Assembly: GCA_003157575.1 (NCBI GenBank)
Contig: PMKA01000059.1
Coordinates: 1 to 5,441, forward strand
Origin: Opitutia bacterium
GTDB taxonomy: Bacteria; Verrucomicrobiota; Verrucomicrobiia; Opitutales; Opitutaceae
Direction: 5' to 3'
Length of the DNA: 5,441 nucleotides
The notes under the pieces are model-generated. The model was given only the letters and a program-made list of their open reading frames with translations. It searched no databases and was not told the DNA's origin. The translations under genes were made by a program, and so were the position numbers. This document shows positions 1 to 5,441 of the stretch, piece by piece (within the stretch, counting starts at the first letter, position 1; each line of letters begins with the position of its first letter).

Positions 1-1056
1 GACGAGGCCCTGGGTGTCGCCGCGTTGGAAGAGGGCGGAACCATGCACGCGGGGCAGCACGCCGACCTCGCAGGAGATCGGACGGATGGTGGTGGCGTCG
101 CGCTGGTCGGCGCGCAGGCCTTTTTCGAGGACGGAATGGCGGTAGGCCTTGTACTGGAGATCCTCGAAAACGATGCCGATGTCGTGGTCGGCGAACTTGC
201 CCTCTCCAAGCTCGGCGAGGAGGGCGGCCTTCGCCTCGACCTTGAGTGCGTCGACGTTGGCCTGGCGGACCTGCTTTTCCTTGCCAAAAATGGCGTCGCT
301 CATCTTCGGACCGGCCACGCGCTCAATGATGGCGCGGGCCTCCGGGCTGGCGGTGACAAGCGGGAAGACCGCCTTGGGTTTGCCGGCGAGGGCGACGAGA
401 TCCTTGATGGCCTTGATGACCGGCTGGATCGCCTGATGGGCGAATTCGAGCGCCTCGATGAAACGCGCCTCGGGCAGCTGGTCGGCCGAGCCTTCGATCA
501 TCAACATATCCTTTTCGTTGCCGACGTAGATCAGGTCCAGGTTGGACTGGAACATCTGGTCGATCGTCGGATTGGCGACAAACTGGCCGTCGATCTGGCC
601 GATGCGCAGGGCGCCGATCGGGCCGTCCCAGGGAATGTCCGACAGCGCGAGCGCGGCTGAGGCGCCGTTGACCATCGAGATGTCGGAGTCGTGCACCTGG
701 TCCGCCGACAACAGGACGCCGATGATCTGGACCTCATTCAGGAAGCCGGTGGGGAACAGCGGACGACACGGACGGTCGCAGAGGCGCGACGTGAGAATTT
801 CCTTCTCGGACGGGCGGCCTTCGCGCTTGAAGAAGCCGCCGGGAAAACGGCCGGCCGCCGCGTATTTTTCGCGATAATCGACCGTGAGGGGGAAGAAGTC
901 CTGCCCGGGCCTCATGGTCGAGGCGACCGTGGCGGAGACGAAGACGGTGGTCTCGCCGACGGTGACGGTGACGGCGCCGTTGGCGAATTTTGCGAGCGTT
1001 CCGGTGGCGAACTTGATGTCGAGGCCGGGGACGGTGACGATATGTTTCTGATTCAT
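1..1056 (-). CDS. pnp: Polynucleotide phosphorylase, N-terminal half (partial, runs off left edge)
   Basis: PNPase is a phosphorolytic 3'-5' exoribonuclease that degrades mRNA to nucleoside diphosphates, usually as a ring-shaped trimer and often in the RNA degradosome. I translated codons 1-352 by hand and found no stop; the ATG is at 1056 and the gene continues past base 1. Residues about 12-145 are the first RNase PH domain, with [10 protein letters not shown] at 75-84, [10 protein letters not shown] at 93-102 and [15 protein letters not shown] at 129-143. A helical linker follows at about 146-320. The second RNase PH domain begins at [26 protein letters not shown] (324-349). The family is about 700 residues, so roughly half is here; the KH and S1 domains would lie off the window. 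The RxDGR motif before domain 2 reads RADQR here. There is no good Shine-Dalgarno: the bases before the ATG read CCACCAGACCC. It lies downstream of rpsO, the usual order. Confidence 0.97.
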   Translation of the reverse strand, partial: MNQKHIVTVPGLDIKFATGTLAKFANGAVTVTVGETTVFVSATVASTMRPGQDFFPLTVDYREKYAAAGRFPGGFFKREGRPSEKEILTSRLCDRPCRPLFPTGFLNEVQIIGVLLSADQVHDSDISMVNGASAALALSDIPWDGPIGALRIGQIDGQFVANPTIDQMFQSNLDLIYVGNEKDMLMIEGSADQLPEARFIEALEFAHQAIQPVIKAIKDLVALAGKPKAVFPLVTASPEARAIIERVAGPKMSDAIFGKEKQVRQANVDALKVEAKAALLAELGEGKFADHDIGIVFEDLQYKAYRHSVLEKGLRADQRDATTIRPISCEVGVLPRVHGSALFQRGDTQGLV

Positions 1057-1315
1057 GGGTCTGGTGGATTGCCCTGGCCGCGGCCGGCCCCGCGTCGTGC
1101 GCGGCGGGTGCGGTGAAGGGGCGTATGTTGGCGTCGCGCGGCTCAGCCGCACCCAACGCCGGGGATCTCAACGGTTTTTAACCGGATTTCGCTCCCGACA
1201 TCCCAGACACGAGAGATTTCTGTTTGCTTCCATCTCCGGCCGGACCGGCCGTCCCTGGGCGCGCATGGGGGGCGTCCTGGAAGTGCGGTCCGCCTGTTTG
1301 ACAGCGGCAAACGGA

Positions 1316-1344
1316 AATGTCCCGGGTCAAAAGGAGCGGGTCAA
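1316..1344 (-). promoter_or_regulatory. Candidate pnp promoter
   Basis: Read on the minus strand, TTGACC (plus 1339-1344) is a 5/6 match to the sigma-70 -35 box. It is followed after exactly 17 bases by GACATT (plus 1316-1321), only a 3/6 match to the -10 box. The -35 box overlaps the T tract of the hairpin after rpsO, so pnp could have its own start in addition to read-through. The weak -10 keeps this tentative. Confidence 0.25.
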
Positions 1345-1346
1345 AA
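1323..1346. repeat. Tandem 10-base direct repeat in the pnp leader
   Basis: CGGGTCAAAA occurs at 1323-1332 and again at 1337-1346, starts 14 bases apart. On the minus strand this is TTTTGACCCG twice, so each copy carries a TTGACC box. The pair may be two overlapping -35 elements or a half-site pair for a DNA- or RNA-binding protein. Both copies are exact; the function is unknown. Confidence 0.6.
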
Positions 1347-1351
1347 ACGAC

Positions 1352-1382
1352 GCCGGGCGGTCCGCGGATCGGGCCGCCCGGC
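1352..1382 (-). terminator. Hairpin plus T tract after rpsO (terminator or attenuator before pnp)
   Basis: Seen in sequence: GCCGGGCGG (1352-1360) pairs perfectly with CCGCCCGGC (1374-1382). The stem extends by two more GC pairs after one mismatch (1361/1373) and has a 7-base loop (1364-1370). On the minus-strand transcript the hairpin begins 11 bases after the rpsO stop. After four more bases (GTCG) comes a run of five T (plus-strand A5 at 1343-1347). This resembles an intrinsic terminator, but the T tract is short and not adjacent to the stem, so partial read-through into pnp is likely. It could instead be an RNase processing structure, as is known between rpsO and pnp in E. coli. Confidence 0.55.
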
Positions 1383-1393
1383 GAGGAAACTGG

Positions 1394-1654
1394 TTACTTG
1401 CGCAGGTTGAGACGCTGCAACAAGTCGTTGTATTTCGTGAGGTCGTGCCGCTTCAAATAATCCAGAAGCTTGCGACGACGGCTGGCCATCTGAAGAAGGC
1501 CGCGGCGGCTGTGGAAGTCCTTGCGATGCGCGCGCAAATGCTCGGTCAGGTGATTGATCCGTGCGGTCAGCAGGGCGATCTGGACGTCGCAGGAGCCGGT
1601 GTCCTTCTCGTGAACTTTGTACTGGGTGATGATTTCAGCTTTAACGATCGACAT
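1394..1654 (-). CDS. rpsO: 30S ribosomal protein S15
   Basis: S15 is a primary 16S rRNA-binding protein of the small-subunit platform, where it binds the central-domain three-way junction around helices 20-22. The 86-residue product matches the family's usual 85-90. Signature stretches are [22 protein letters not shown] (19-40), the rRNA-binding [12 protein letters not shown] (43-54) and [13 protein letters not shown] (59-71). SCDVQ replaces the more common SPEVQ. The start at 1654 gives the expected [13 protein letters not shown]-terminus; an upstream in-frame ATG at 1804 would add 50 residues that do not resemble S15. The bases before the start (ACACAAGACC) hold no clear Shine-Dalgarno. pnp follows 337 bases downstream, the arrangement known from many bacteria, where S15 often represses its own translation by binding its mRNA leader. 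Confidence 0.97.
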   Translation of the reverse strand: MSIVKAEIITQYKVHEKDTGSCDVQIALLTARINHLTEHLRAHRKDFHSRRGLLQMASRRRKLLDYLKRHDLTKYNDLLQRLNLRK

Positions 1655-1681
1655 GGTCTTGTGTGGGTTGCACGACTGGAG

Positions 1682-1698
1682 GGGGTCTTGAGAACCCC
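1682..1698 (-). promoter_or_regulatory. Start-proximal hairpin in rpsO leader
   Basis: GGGGT (1682-1686) pairs with ACCCC (1694-1698) around a 7-base loop; on the minus-strand RNA one further U-G pair is possible. It ends about 27 bases upstream of the rpsO ATG, close to where a 30S subunit would load. Together with the distal hairpin it makes a two-stem leader that could be bound by S15. The stem is short, so chance is possible. Confidence 0.3.
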
Positions 1699-1747
1699 GC
1701 GCCACCCGTCTTTGGCGAAATGCCGCCGGCCGATGGCACCGTTCCAA

Positions 1748-1766
1748 TCCCGCCGAAGCGGCGGGA
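1748..1766 (-). promoter_or_regulatory. Hairpin in rpsO leader
   Basis: TCCCGCCG (1748-1755) and CGGCGGGA (1759-1766) form a perfect 8-base-pair stem with a 3-base loop. On the minus strand it lies about 94 bases before the rpsO start, with no T run after it, so it is not a terminator. It is a candidate element for S15 autoregulation, which is carried out by dissimilar leader structures in different phyla. That role is inference from position only. Confidence 0.35.
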
Positions 1767-1818
1767 CCAATCATGGTGGCAGCCCGCAACCGACGGACCG
1801 CCACTAACGCAAGGGCAG

Positions 1819-1859
1819 ACTATCCGGGAGCTGACTTTGCGGCGCAAGCGTATTTTTTT
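1819..1859 (-). promoter_or_regulatory. Candidate rpsO promoter with upstream A tract
   Basis: On the minus strand, TTGCGC (plus 1842-1847) and GATAGT (plus 1819-1824, 4/6 to TATAAT) are separated by 17 bases. Directly upstream lies a run of seven A (plus-strand T7 at 1853-1859), like an UP element at strong ribosomal-protein promoters. Transcription would begin near 1812, giving rpsO a leader of about 158 bases. The -35 box matches consensus only at TTG, and it overlaps the small palindrome TTGCG-G-CGCAA (1837-1847), which could be an operator. Confidence 0.35.
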
Positions 1860-1879
1860 GGCGGAGACGAAGCGGGCGC

Positions 1880-2491
1880 ATGGAGATCCGAAAGCCGCGT
1901 GAAGAACCCGCGACAGCCCGTGTCGGCGCGCCGGCTTCGGGCGCCGCTCCTTGCTTGCGAAACGCCCGGAGATGTGCGGTTATCGCCCGCTTATCCATGG
2001 GCTTTCGATTTGGATTACGGGTTGTGGCCGTCTTTGAGGCGGCAAAGGGACTCATCGTGTTCGCGGCCGGACTGGGTCTTTTCCACCTTGTCCACCGTGA
2101 TGTCGGAGAGGCCGCCGAACATCTTGTGAGGCTTTTGCACCTGGATGTGGACAAGAAATACCCGCGCTTCTTCATCGAGGCTGCGGCGAGAATCGACGAT
2201 TCCCATCTCCGCATGCTTGCCTGCCTGGCTTTGCTCTACTCCGCCGTGCGCCTTGTGGAGGGCTATGGACTGTGGCGGGACCGCCGTTGGGCGGAATGGT
2301 TCGGCGCGGTTTCCGGCGCCGTGTATCTGCCGCTGGAGATCTACAAATTGTGGGAAGGCGTCACCTGGCTCCATGCGGCGATTCTCATCGTGAACTGCAT
2401 CGTCGTGTTCTACCTCACCCAGCTGCTCGTGCGCAGAGAAGTCCCGCTGGCTGCGACCGCCGCCCCGCCAGCGTCGCCTGCCGGATCATGA
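1880..2491 (+). CDS. DUF2127 family small integral membrane protein
   Basis: The 203-residue product has a DUF2127-like core from about residue 43. It begins FGLRVVAVFEAAKGLIVFAAGLGL (first membrane helix, about 48-70) and continues with VHRDVGEAAEHLVRLLHLD (71-89), a helix at about 110-126, the family-like GYGLWRDRRWAEWFG (128-142), YLPLEIYKLWEG (149-160) and a final helix at about 164-184. The tail is rich in Ala and Pro. DUF2127 has no established biochemical role that I know of. The start is uncertain: ATG 1880 adds a basic, Arg-rich extension of about 40 residues with GGAG 13 bases upstream, while ATG 1997 (residue 40) begins right before the conserved core but has no Shine-Dalgarno. The stop overlaps the pxpB start as ATGA, so the gene is probably first in an operon with pxpBCA. 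A supporting role in membrane transport or sensing is speculation. Confidence 0.85.
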   Translation: MEIRKPREEPATARVGAPASGAAPCLRNARRCAVIARLSMGFRFGLRVVAVFEAAKGLIVFAAGLGLFHLVHRDVGEAAEHLVRLLHLDVDKKYPRFFIEAAARIDDSHLRMLACLALLYSAVRLVEGYGLWRDRRWAEWFGAVSGAVYLPLEIYKLWEGVTWLHAAILIVNCIVVFYLTQLLVRREVPLAATAAPPASPAGS

Positions 2492-3183
2492 AGATTGCCG
2501 CGCTCGGGGATTCGGCGGTCATGGTGACGCTCGGGGATGCTCCGGATGCCGCGACGGTGGCTGCGGGATGTGCGCTTGTCGCCGCTTTGGAGGCCAGGCC
2601 GATGCCGGGCCTGATCGAGTGTGCGCAGGCCAATGCCGGCGTCACCGTGTTCTACGACCCTGCACGCGTCTCGAAACGGGGAGGGAATACGCCGTTTGAC
2701 CGTGTCTGCCGGTGGATCGAGGATCGCGCGCCCGCGCCAGGGCAGGCGGCGCCGCAGGCCGGGCGCCAGGTGACTGTGCCCGTTTGTTATGGCGGCGAAT
2801 TCGGACTGGATCTGGAGATGGTGGGCGCCGCCCACGGCCTGACGGCTGACGAGGTCGTCGCGCTTCACAGCGGTGCCGAGTATTTCGTCAGCGCGATCGG
2901 GTTCATCCCCGGCTTCCCCTATCTCCGCGGCCTGCCGGAATCTCTTCACACCGTACGTCGCAAGACCCCGCGCACGCGCGTCCCGGCCGGGTCGGTTGCA
3001 ATAGGGAACTCGCAGACCGGCATCTATCCGTTCGAGACGCCCGGCGGGTGGAACCTCATCGGGTGCACTCCGTGGCGGCTGTTCAACGCCTACTCATCGG
3101 CCCCGTCGCTCCTGCAGGTCGGCGACCGGGTGCATTTCAAGCCGATAACCCCCGAGGAATACGGAGCCTCGCGATCGTCATGA
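2488..3183 (+). CDS. pxpB: 5-oxoprolinase subunit PxpB (KipI-like)
   Basis: PxpB is one of three subunits of the cytosolic ATP-dependent 5-oxoprolinase, which opens 5-oxoproline to glutamate; the B. subtilis homologue KipI was first described as an inhibitor of the sporulation kinase KinA. The 231 residues fit the family (about 220-240). Key stretches are LGDSAVMVTLGD (6-17), VTVPVCYGGEFGLDLE (95-110), IGFIPGFPYL (137-146) and the long conserved block from PRTRVPAGSVAIGNSQTGIY (161-180) through FETPGGWNLIGCTP (182-195). That block normally ends in GRTP; Cys193 replaces Arg here. The start ATG 2488 overlaps the DUF2127 stop (ATGA), and the TGA at 3181 overlaps the pxpC start in the same way. 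There is no Shine-Dalgarno before the start, which fits translation by coupling. An in-frame extension back to 2272 is only antisense-free read-through inside the DUF2127 gene and is not family-like. Confidence 0.96.
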   Translation: MKIAALGDSAVMVTLGDAPDAATVAAGCALVAALEARPMPGLIECAQANAGVTVFYDPARVSKRGGNTPFDRVCRWIEDRAPAPGQAAPQAGRQVTVPVCYGGEFGLDLEMVGAAHGLTADEVVALHSGAEYFVSAIGFIPGFPYLRGLPESLHTVRRKTPRTRVPAGSVAIGNSQTGIYPFETPGGWNLIGCTPWRLFNAYSSAPSLLQVGDRVHFKPITPEEYGASRSS

Positions 3184-4184
3184 GCCGTATCAATGTGCTC
3201 AGACCCGGAATGATGACGACCGTGCAGGATCTCGGCCGGCCGGGGTGGCAGCGTTTCGGTGTCACTCCCGGCGGGGCGGCGGACGCCTGTGCGCTGCGCC
3301 TCGCCAATCTGCTTGTGGGAAATTCGGAGGGCGCGGCGGCGCTGGAGATCACCGGCACCGGTCCGACCTTGCGCTTCGCCGAAGAGACGCTGGTTGCGGT
3401 TGCCGGGGCGGATTTCGACATGTCGGTCGGTGGCGCGCGCCTGCCTACGTGGCGACCCGTCCGGCTTTCGGCGGGGGCGGAGTTGACGTTTGGCGCGGCG
3501 CGAAACGGTCTGCGGTGCTATCTGGCCGTGGCCGGCGGCCTGGCGGTGCCGCGCGTCCTCGGAGGACGGGGAACGCATCTTGCCGCGGGTTTTGGCGGAT
3601 TCGACGGACGCGCGCTCCGGGCTGGCGACGTCCTGAAGATCGGACCGGCGACGGCGTGGGCGAAACGTATGATCCCGACGCTGGCGGGCGCTGATCCGAT
3701 GGTGGCCGCGCGCTGGGAGGTCGGCGCGGCTGTGAGGCCGCGGTACACCGCCGGGCCGGTGGTCAGGGTGATGAGGGGACCGCAATGGGACGCGTTCAAC
3801 GCCGCGGCTCAGGCGCGGTTCCTCGGCGAGCGATTCACCGTGGATGCGCGTTCCGATCGCATGGGGTTGAGGCTGACGGCGGCCAGCGCGGGTCTTCTCG
3901 GGGAGCCGCTCCCGGAAATCCTTTCCGAGGGGATAGCCGTCGGCACGGTGCAGGTTCCCCCTGACGGGCAGCCGATCGTTCTTCTCGCGGAACGCCAGAC
4001 GGTCGGAGGCTATTCCAAGATTGCGGTGGTCGCGAGCGTCGACCTGCCGCTTCTGGCCCAGCTGCGCCCGGGGGACACCGTTGGCTTCTCCGAGGTTTCC
4101 GTCGCCGTCGCGCAGGAACTTTGGATCACCGGCGAACGCTTGCTTGCCACCGTGAAACAGGGCATCGCCCTGCATGCGGCCTGA
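3180..4184 (+). CDS. pxpC: 5-oxoprolinase subunit PxpC (KipA/biotin-dependent carboxyltransferase-like)
   Basis: PxpC works with PxpA and PxpB in ATP-dependent 5-oxoproline hydrolysis; its fold is related to the carboxyltransferase domain of urea amidolyase (AHS2 family). The chosen ATG at 3180 overlaps the pxpB stop (ATGA) and gives 334 residues beginning INVLRPGMMTTVQDLGRPGWQRFGV (4-28), the standard N-terminus. A longer frame from 3048 only adds out-of-frame pxpB sequence. Other signature stretches are TPGGAADACALRLANLLVGN (29-48), LEITGTGP (55-62), the Gly-rich GGRGTHLAAGFGGFDGRALRAGD (128-150), SDRMGLRL (225-232) and SEGIAVGTVQVPPDGQPIVLLAERQTVGGY (249-278). The length is slightly above the 310 residues typical of enterobacteria but normal for the family. 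No key motif is missing, and the reading frame is intact. Confidence 0.96.
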   Translation: MSRINVLRPGMMTTVQDLGRPGWQRFGVTPGGAADACALRLANLLVGNSEGAAALEITGTGPTLRFAEETLVAVAGADFDMSVGGARLPTWRPVRLSAGAELTFGAARNGLRCYLAVAGGLAVPRVLGGRGTHLAAGFGGFDGRALRAGDVLKIGPATAWAKRMIPTLAGADPMVAARWEVGAAVRPRYTAGPVVRVMRGPQWDAFNAAAQARFLGERFTVDARSDRMGLRLTAASAGLLGEPLPEILSEGIAVGTVQVPPDGQPIVLLAERQTVGGYSKIAVVASVDLPLLAQLRPGDTVGFSEVSVAVAQELWITGERLLATVKQGIALHAA

Positions 4185-4239
4185 GTTTGGCATGAAGACT
4201 TCGATCCGTTTCGGTCCGGCTGCGTCGCACTGATCGGCC
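4185..4239 (+). other. pxpC-pxpA spacer with a 13-codon open frame
   Basis: The 55 bases contain an ATG at 4192 that reads 13 codons (MKTSIRFGPAASH) to the same TGA at 4231 that blocks upstream extension of pxpA. That stop lies 6 bases before the pxpA ATG, in the same frame, so a ribosome finishing this mini-frame could reinitiate on pxpA. This may be chance, but pxpA has no Shine-Dalgarno of its own. Confidence 0.2.
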
Positions 4240-4989
4240 ATGCGTTGCATCGACTTGAATTGCGATTTGGGCGAGGGCGCGGGACATGACGCGGAGCTCA
4301 TGCTGCTGATCACCTCCGCAAACATCGCCTGCGGCGGGCACGCCGGAACCGGGGACACGATGCGGGCGGCAGTCGAGCTGGCGTTGAGGCACGGCGTGGC
4401 GATCGGAGCCCATCCCGGACTGGAGGACCGCCCCAATTTCGGGCGGAAGGAACTTTCCGTTACGCCGGACGAGGCGCGCGCACTGGTGCGGCGGCAGTTC
4501 GAGGCGCTGGACCGGATCGCGCGTTCCTGCGGCGCCCGGATCGGCCACGTAAAGCTGCATGGCGCACTCTACAACATCTCCTCCCGCGACGCGGCCGTGG
4601 CAAAGGCGCTGGCCTCAGCCGTGCGCGAAGCCGATCCGCAGCTGGTCCTTTTCGGCCTCGCGGGCGGGGAGCTGCTGTCGGCAGGGCGCGCGTGCGGGCT
4701 GCGGGTTGCGTCCGAGGTTTTTGCCGACCGCAACTACGAGCCCGATGGTTCGCTGACTCCGCGTTCGCGACCGGAAGCGACGATCTCCGATGGAACCGTC
4801 GCGGCGACCCGGGCGCTGCGGATGATCCGGGAAGGCGTCGTCGTTGCGGCCGACGGCACCCGGGTGGCGATCGCCGCCGACACGATTTGTGTGCACGGCG
4901 ACGGACCTCACGCCGTCGACTTCGCATGGAGACTGCGCCAGGAGCTGACGGCCGGGGCAATTTTGGTACGTGCATTACATCCTGGCTGA
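4240..4989 (+). CDS. pxpA: 5-oxoprolinase subunit PxpA (LamB/YcsF family)
   Basis: PxpA belongs to the LamB/YcsF family and forms the ATP-dependent 5-oxoprolinase with PxpB and PxpC. The 249 residues match the usual 245-255. Motifs in order are IDLNCDLGEG (4-13), SANIACGGHAG (26-36), GAHPGLEDRPNFGRKEL (56-72), HVKLHGALYN (103-112), ASEVFADRNYEPDGSLTPRS (157-176) and ICVHGD (216-221). The family usually has VKPHGALYN; here Leu106 replaces Pro, a mild change beside the conserved His107. An in-frame TGA at 4231 fixes ATG 4240 as the only reasonable start, and no Shine-Dalgarno is visible before it. It lies 55 bases after pxpC, without a terminator between them, so it is probably co-transcribed. 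Many bacteria place pxpA first; here it is last. Confidence 0.97.
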   Translation: MRCIDLNCDLGEGAGHDAELMLLITSANIACGGHAGTGDTMRAAVELALRHGVAIGAHPGLEDRPNFGRKELSVTPDEARALVRRQFEALDRIARSCGARIGHVKLHGALYNISSRDAAVAKALASAVREADPQLVLFGLAGGELLSAGRACGLRVASEVFADRNYEPDGSLTPRSRPEATISDGTVAATRALRMIREGVVVAADGTRVAIAADTICVHGDGPHAVDFAWRLRQELTAGAILVRALHPG

Positions 4990-5015
4990 TCCGGCCGGAG
5001 CGGTGAGGTATTCGT

Positions 5016-5043
5016 TTGCGGTCGATGCGTTCCGGCGTAATAA
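5016..5043 (+). promoter_or_regulatory. Weak promoter-like sequence before the lipoprotein gene
   Basis: TTGCGG (5016-5021) and TAATAA (5038-5043) are 16 bases apart, in the gap after pxpA. Only the TTG of the -35 box and three positions of the -10 box fit sigma-70 consensus. If used, transcription would begin near 5050, favouring the ATG at 5061 or 5082 for the downstream gene. No terminator with a T tract separates pxpA from this gene. Confidence 0.2.
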
Positions 5044-5081
5044 AGATGCGCAGAAGACGTATGAACAACTGTCCACTCCCC

Positions 5082-5441
5082 ATGAAGTCGTTTCGAGCAC
5101 GTCATTTGTCCGTTCGCTTTGCCAGTTTGGCGCTTCCGGCGGCGGTGTTTTTCCTTCTCTCGGGCTGCGTCGTCGAGGAACACCCCCGCCCGCGCCGGGT
5201 TGCCGTCATCGCGCCGCCGCCGCGTCCGATCCCGCCTCCGGTTGTGGTAGAGGCTCCGCCTCCACCCGAGGAGAACCTTGTGGTCGAAACGGACGCGCCT
5301 CCGCCGGCAATGGAGGTCGTTGTGCAGGAACCCCTCCCGCCGCCAAGACCGGAGACGGTGCTTGTCCGGCCGTCGCCGGGTCATGTGTGGATCGCCGGGT
5401 ATTGGCGCCACGATGGAGCGCGCTACCGCTGGATCGCCGGC
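5082..5441 (+). CDS. Proline-rich lipoprotein with YXWGXW-like motif (partial, runs off right edge)
   Basis: From ATG 5082 the 120 codons to the window end are open. Residues 1-28 are a lipoprotein signal peptide: basic MKSFRARHLSVRF, hydrophobic ASLALPAAVFFLL, then lipobox LSGC with Cys29 as the lipidation site. Val follows the Cys rather than Asp, so outer-membrane sorting is expected under the E. coli Lol rule. Residues about 33-98 are a Pro/Val-rich spacer with PPP and PPPP clusters, likely an extended periplasmic tether. PGHVWIAGYWRHDGARYRWIAG (99-120) resembles the YXWGXW/BcpO-type aromatic repeat found in small envelope proteins of unknown function. The start is uncertain: in-frame ATGs also occur at 5025, 5046 and 5061, and none has a convincing Shine-Dalgarno. 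I chose 5082 because it gives a standard-length signal peptide. The C-terminus is missing. Confidence 0.8.
   Translation, partial: MKSFRARHLSVRFASLALPAAVFFLLSGCVVEEHPRPRRVAVIAPPPRPIPPPVVVEAPPPPEENLVVETDAPPPAMEVVVQEPLPPPRPETVLVRPSPGHVWIAGYWRHDGARYRWIAG

Larger units (their letters stand above)
1057..1393 (-). other. rpsO-pnp intergenic spacer / pnp leader
   Basis: These 337 bases hold no gene I can support; the open frames crossing it on both strands do not read like proteins. Besides the rpsO-proximal hairpin and the tandem 10-base repeat, it contains several self-complementary elements: GTTTG/CAAAC arms (1296-1300 and 1308-1312), GGCCGG-A-CCGGCC (1238-1250), CGGTT-TTT-AACCG (1172-1184) and a GGCCGCGGCC palindrome just upstream of the pnp start. 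The pnp leader would therefore be quite structured. That would suit PNPase control of its own mRNA as known in E. coli, but no homology to that leader is claimed. Confidence 0.5.

Noticed and set aside
25..660. A 211-codon plus-strand open frame across the left edge.
   Set aside because: It is antisense to pnp, whose minus-strand translation matches PNPase throughout.
734..1171. A 145-codon minus-strand frame overlapping the pnp start.
   Set aside because: It is an out-of-frame shadow of pnp, rich in Arg and His, with no recognisable motif.
1298..1303. A perfect plus-strand TTGACA.
   Set aside because: No -10 box lies 15-19 bases downstream and no plus-strand gene follows until 1880; it is part of the GTTTG/CAAAC inverted repeat.
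1055..1807. A 250-codon plus-strand open frame over rpsO and its flanks.
   Set aside because: It is antisense to rpsO and continues through both intergenic regions without protein-like features.
3090..4436. A 448-codon open frame on the minus strand, antisense to pxpC and the start of pxpA.
   Set aside because: Its translation is Arg/Pro/His-rich and low in recognisable motifs, typical of the antisense frame of a GC-rich gene; the plus-strand pxp genes are unmistakable.
4990..5045. Possible terminator after pxpA around the CCGGCCGG palindrome (4991-4998).
   Set aside because: The palindrome has no loop and no T tract follows, so an intrinsic terminator is not supported.
1..5441. Mobile elements, CRISPR arrays, tRNA genes or a defence system.
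   Set aside because: No terminal inverted repeats, transposase motifs, spaced repeat arrays or cloverleaf sequences were seen; the gene content is core housekeeping and metabolism.

Overview
The window is a GC-rich piece of bacterial chromosome with dense, normal-looking coding and no phage, IS, CRISPR, tRNA or rRNA signal. The PNPase, S15 and DUF2127 sequences look to me most like those of Verrucomicrobiota, perhaps Opitutales/Opitutaceae. That is pattern recognition without a database search, so treat the taxon as probable only. Most gene starts here lack a clear Shine-Dalgarno sequence.

Left part, minus strand (1-1654): the classic rpsO-pnp pair. rpsO (S15, 86 aa, 1394-1654) is followed by a GC-rich hairpin with a short T tract. 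A 337-base spacer then leads into pnp (polynucleotide phosphorylase, first 352 codons, 1-1056), which runs off the left edge. Within the spacer, a tandem 10-base repeat carries two TTGAC boxes that could be a pnp promoter or binding site.

Middle (1655-1879): a divergent intergenic region. On the minus strand it holds a plausible rpsO promoter behind an A7 tract, then a leader of about 158 nt with two hairpins. The plus-strand operon starts on its other side.

Right part, plus strand (1880-4989): a small DUF2127 membrane-protein gene, then pxpB, pxpC and pxpA, the three subunits of the prokaryotic ATP-dependent 5-oxoprolinase. This enzyme converts 5-oxoproline (pyroglutamate), a damage product of glutamine and glutamate, to glutamate. 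DUF2127/pxpB and pxpB/pxpC overlap by 4 bases (ATGA), so these three are probably translationally coupled. pxpA follows after 55 bases. The DUF2127 gene at the head of the operon is the most interesting part: it might be a membrane partner of 5-oxoproline metabolism, but nothing in the sequence proves that.

Right edge (about 5082-5441): the start of a proline-rich lipoprotein with a YXWGXW-like aromatic motif, cut by the window end and apparently unrelated to the oxoprolinase operon.
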